A program made the position numbers and the translations under genes. This document shows positions 62,290 through 64,000 of a stretch of 64,000 nucleotides of DNA, piece after piece; within the stretch, counting starts at the first letter, position 1, and the number at the start of each line of letters is the position of its first letter. The stretch is from assembly GCA_949987565.1 (NCBI GenBank), contig OX465115.1, forward strand, positions 2,809,959 to 2,873,958, given 5' to 3'. Source of the DNA: Luidia sarsii (lineage: Eukaryota > Echinodermata > Asteroidea > Paxillosida > Luidiidae). Under the pieces are notes generated by a model, which ran no database searches, was not told where the DNA came from, and saw only the letters and a list, made by a program, of their open reading frames with translations.

Positions 62290-62458
62290 CAGATGACGGC
62301 CAGATGACGGCCAGAGCATACTGGTCGAAACGTCGAGTTACCCTCAGGTTCTTTTCAGAACCATACCTCTTCCTTTAAGAGACCTGATACATGGTGTTCA
62401 CCGCAAACCTTCCTATATTGATTCACCCACCATGCAAAGCCTTAAGTCTCATTTAGCC
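62290..62458 (+). repeat. Right half of a TTGCATGGTG foldback element
   Basis: Carries GGTCGAAACGTCGAGTTACC, GGTTCTTTTCAGAACCATAC and CACCATGCAAAGCCTTAAGT. No left arm is visible. Confidence 0.55.
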
Positions 62459-62593
62459 AGGACCATGATAAAAAGTGCCATGAAGTAAGCAGCAAGAGTA
62501 CGAAGACGTTGCTTATACTGCTCATAGACTTCCATGACCAAAAATGTCAATCTATAAAACGTAGAGTGACTGACGTTTCGCTTCTATGTATAT

Positions 62594-63060
62594 GTGACCC
62601 GGCACAACATAATGAGGAATAACCCCCACTTTTGATATTTTGAGATTTTCTAATGATGTGAAAGAGTATACCATTAGCTTTCGAATGATATCAAATTTAT
62701 TTCCGTACGAACTTTGTTGTAAATAGATACAAGGAGACTTCGCTAGTTCATTTGGCACCAGACACAATATAGCAGCACCAGTCTAACTCCTCGAAAGCGG
62801 CCATTCAAAAAGGCAGGAACTTTATATTTTCATTAAAAACAGTACACAAACACTCCCGAAATCCTCGTATTTTCAACATTTAGAGACGGATTTCGTAAAA
62901 ATCCTTTGGACATAATATCCTCCAATACATTAACTTTCCGAAAATACCACACACACACAAAAATATTTTTAATCGAATTGAGAAGATTCTTTGACTTCAG
63001 GCGTTGTTTACTGGAAAAGTGTTTTGGTGGGATAATCCTCATGTCGCTGTGCCGGGTCAC
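62594..63060 (-). mobile_element. ~465-bp MITE, copy 7
   Basis: Inverted orientation. Flanked by ATAT on both sides (62590-62593 and 63061-63064). It lies outside the 3.3-kb transposon. Confidence 0.9.
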
Positions 63061-63387
63061 ATATATACAACTTTAACAGGACTAAGGGCATGAGCTTTTG
63101 AGAAAAGGGGTTCTTCTGGGATCGAAACTTCTGGCATGAGCAGCCATTCAAATGATTAAACACAAGACATCAACAATATTCAATTTCAAACATTATACTT
63201 ATAGACTTAAATATTTGGACGCGAAAGGATACACATGAAATATGCCAAATTTGTTTGCATACTGCTCACTGACTAAAATGACCAAAAATGAAACGTCAGG
63301 CCTCAATATTTTTGATTTTTTTTTCGTTTATTGACGTGGAACATTACAAATTACGTTAACAAAACGGAGAAAAGAGTAACATGCAAA

Positions 63388-63540
63388 CAAAATTGCAAAC
63401 TGCTTAGGGCCCTACTAATTTGAATGAACAAAATGCAAAATCTCAAAATTGTAAAGTGGCTGATGCCTACGATCCTAGTAGGACCTTTCTCAAAGTTTGC
63501 GAAAGGTCCTACTAGGTTCGAAACGTCAGCAACTCTACAT
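63388..63540. repeat. GACGTTTCGATCC foldback element, diverged copy
   Basis: Contains CGATCCTAGTAGGACCTTTC and the inverted GAAAGGTCCTACTAGG, with GCAAACTGCTTAG before it. Confidence 0.6.
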
Positions 63541-63663
63541 TATTGAGAATGAGGATAAAAACACACGATAGTTGCACCCCCAAAACACTCGTAAAAACCA
63601 GCTGTCATTAACCTCTCGGTAAAAGCATAGGTCATCAAAGCAACGTGAAATGGACAGAAAATT

Positions 63664-64000
63664 GAAACCCGGCACAGCGACATGAGGAATATCCCACCAA
63701 AACGCTTTTCCAGTAAACAACGCCTTAAGTCGTTGTATCTTCTCAATTCGATTAAAAATCAATTCATTAATTTTTTATTTTCGGAAAGTTAATGTATTGG
63801 AGGATATTATGTCCAAAGGATTTTTTCGAAATCCGTCTCTAAATGTTGAAAAAACGAGGATTTCGGGGGAGTGTTTGTGTATACTGTTTTCATGAAAATG
63901 TAAAGTTCCTGCCTTTTTGAATGGCCGCTTTCGAGGAGTTAGACTGGTGCTGCTATATTGTGTCTGGTACCAAATGAACGAGCGAAGTCCCCTTGTACTA
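63664..64000 (+). mobile_element. ~465-bp MITE, copy 8, cut by the window end
   Basis: The outer end has changed to GAAACCCGGCACAG. The body follows copies 2 and 5 up to the last base of the window, so about 130 bp lie outside. Confidence 0.8.

Overview
This is eukaryotic, animal nuclear DNA. It has multi-exon genes with GT-AG introns, a THAP-domain transposase, dense microsatellites and many small inverted-repeat (foldback/MITE) elements. A marine invertebrate is likely, and perhaps a deuterostome (echinoderm, hemichordate or cephalochordate). That guess rests on the general look of the repeats and a TTAGGG-like tract, and I cannot name a species.

Bases 1-35,000 hold no gene I can support. 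They contain unique sequence with GC-rich islands and very long purine/pyrimidine tracts at 9.5-9.9, 14.7-16.3, 22.7-23.9, 26.1-26.7, 27.5-28.1 and 31.6-32.7 kb. They also hold two minisatellites (1.2 and 29.4-30.1 kb), a telomere-like tract inside a 70-bp inverted repeat (31.0-31.3 kb), and scattered foldback elements. The many open frames in the tracts are by-products of the repeats.

Bases 35,196-58,134 carry two tandem minus-strand genes for cationic amino acid transporter family proteins (SLC7A1-4/CAT-like). The downstream gene (35,196-45,755) has 11 coding exons and encodes 665 aa. The upstream gene (51,806-58,134) has only 3 coding exons and encodes 717 aa, because its first exon covers what nine exons cover in the neighbour. 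The last two introns lie at the same places in both genes. All introns except the short eighth were checked for repeats: most in the 11-exon gene hold a MITE, foldback or simple repeat, and the 3-exon gene holds one MITE-free but very repeat-rich 3.4-kb intron.

Bases 58,644-61,973 are a 3.3-kb DNA transposon with about 27-bp terminal inverted repeats, about 0.5 kb upstream of the second transporter gene. It carries an apparently intact two-exon transposase (THAP zinc finger, HTH, DDE catalytic core, 487 aa). Convergent to it is a 73-aa open frame resembling the N-terminus of YqaJ-type nuclease proteins, which suggests an internally deleted ISL2EU-like element. A 464-bp MITE sits inside the transposase intron.

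The most repeat-informative observations are four mobile families with visible boundaries: a ~465-bp MITE (seven full copies and one cut by the window end, mostly with 4-bp target duplications), a 183-bp double-hairpin MITE (three copies, 9-bp duplications, Mutator-like), a 97-bp foldback with 8-bp duplications (hAT-like), and the 3.3-kb THAP/DDE element.
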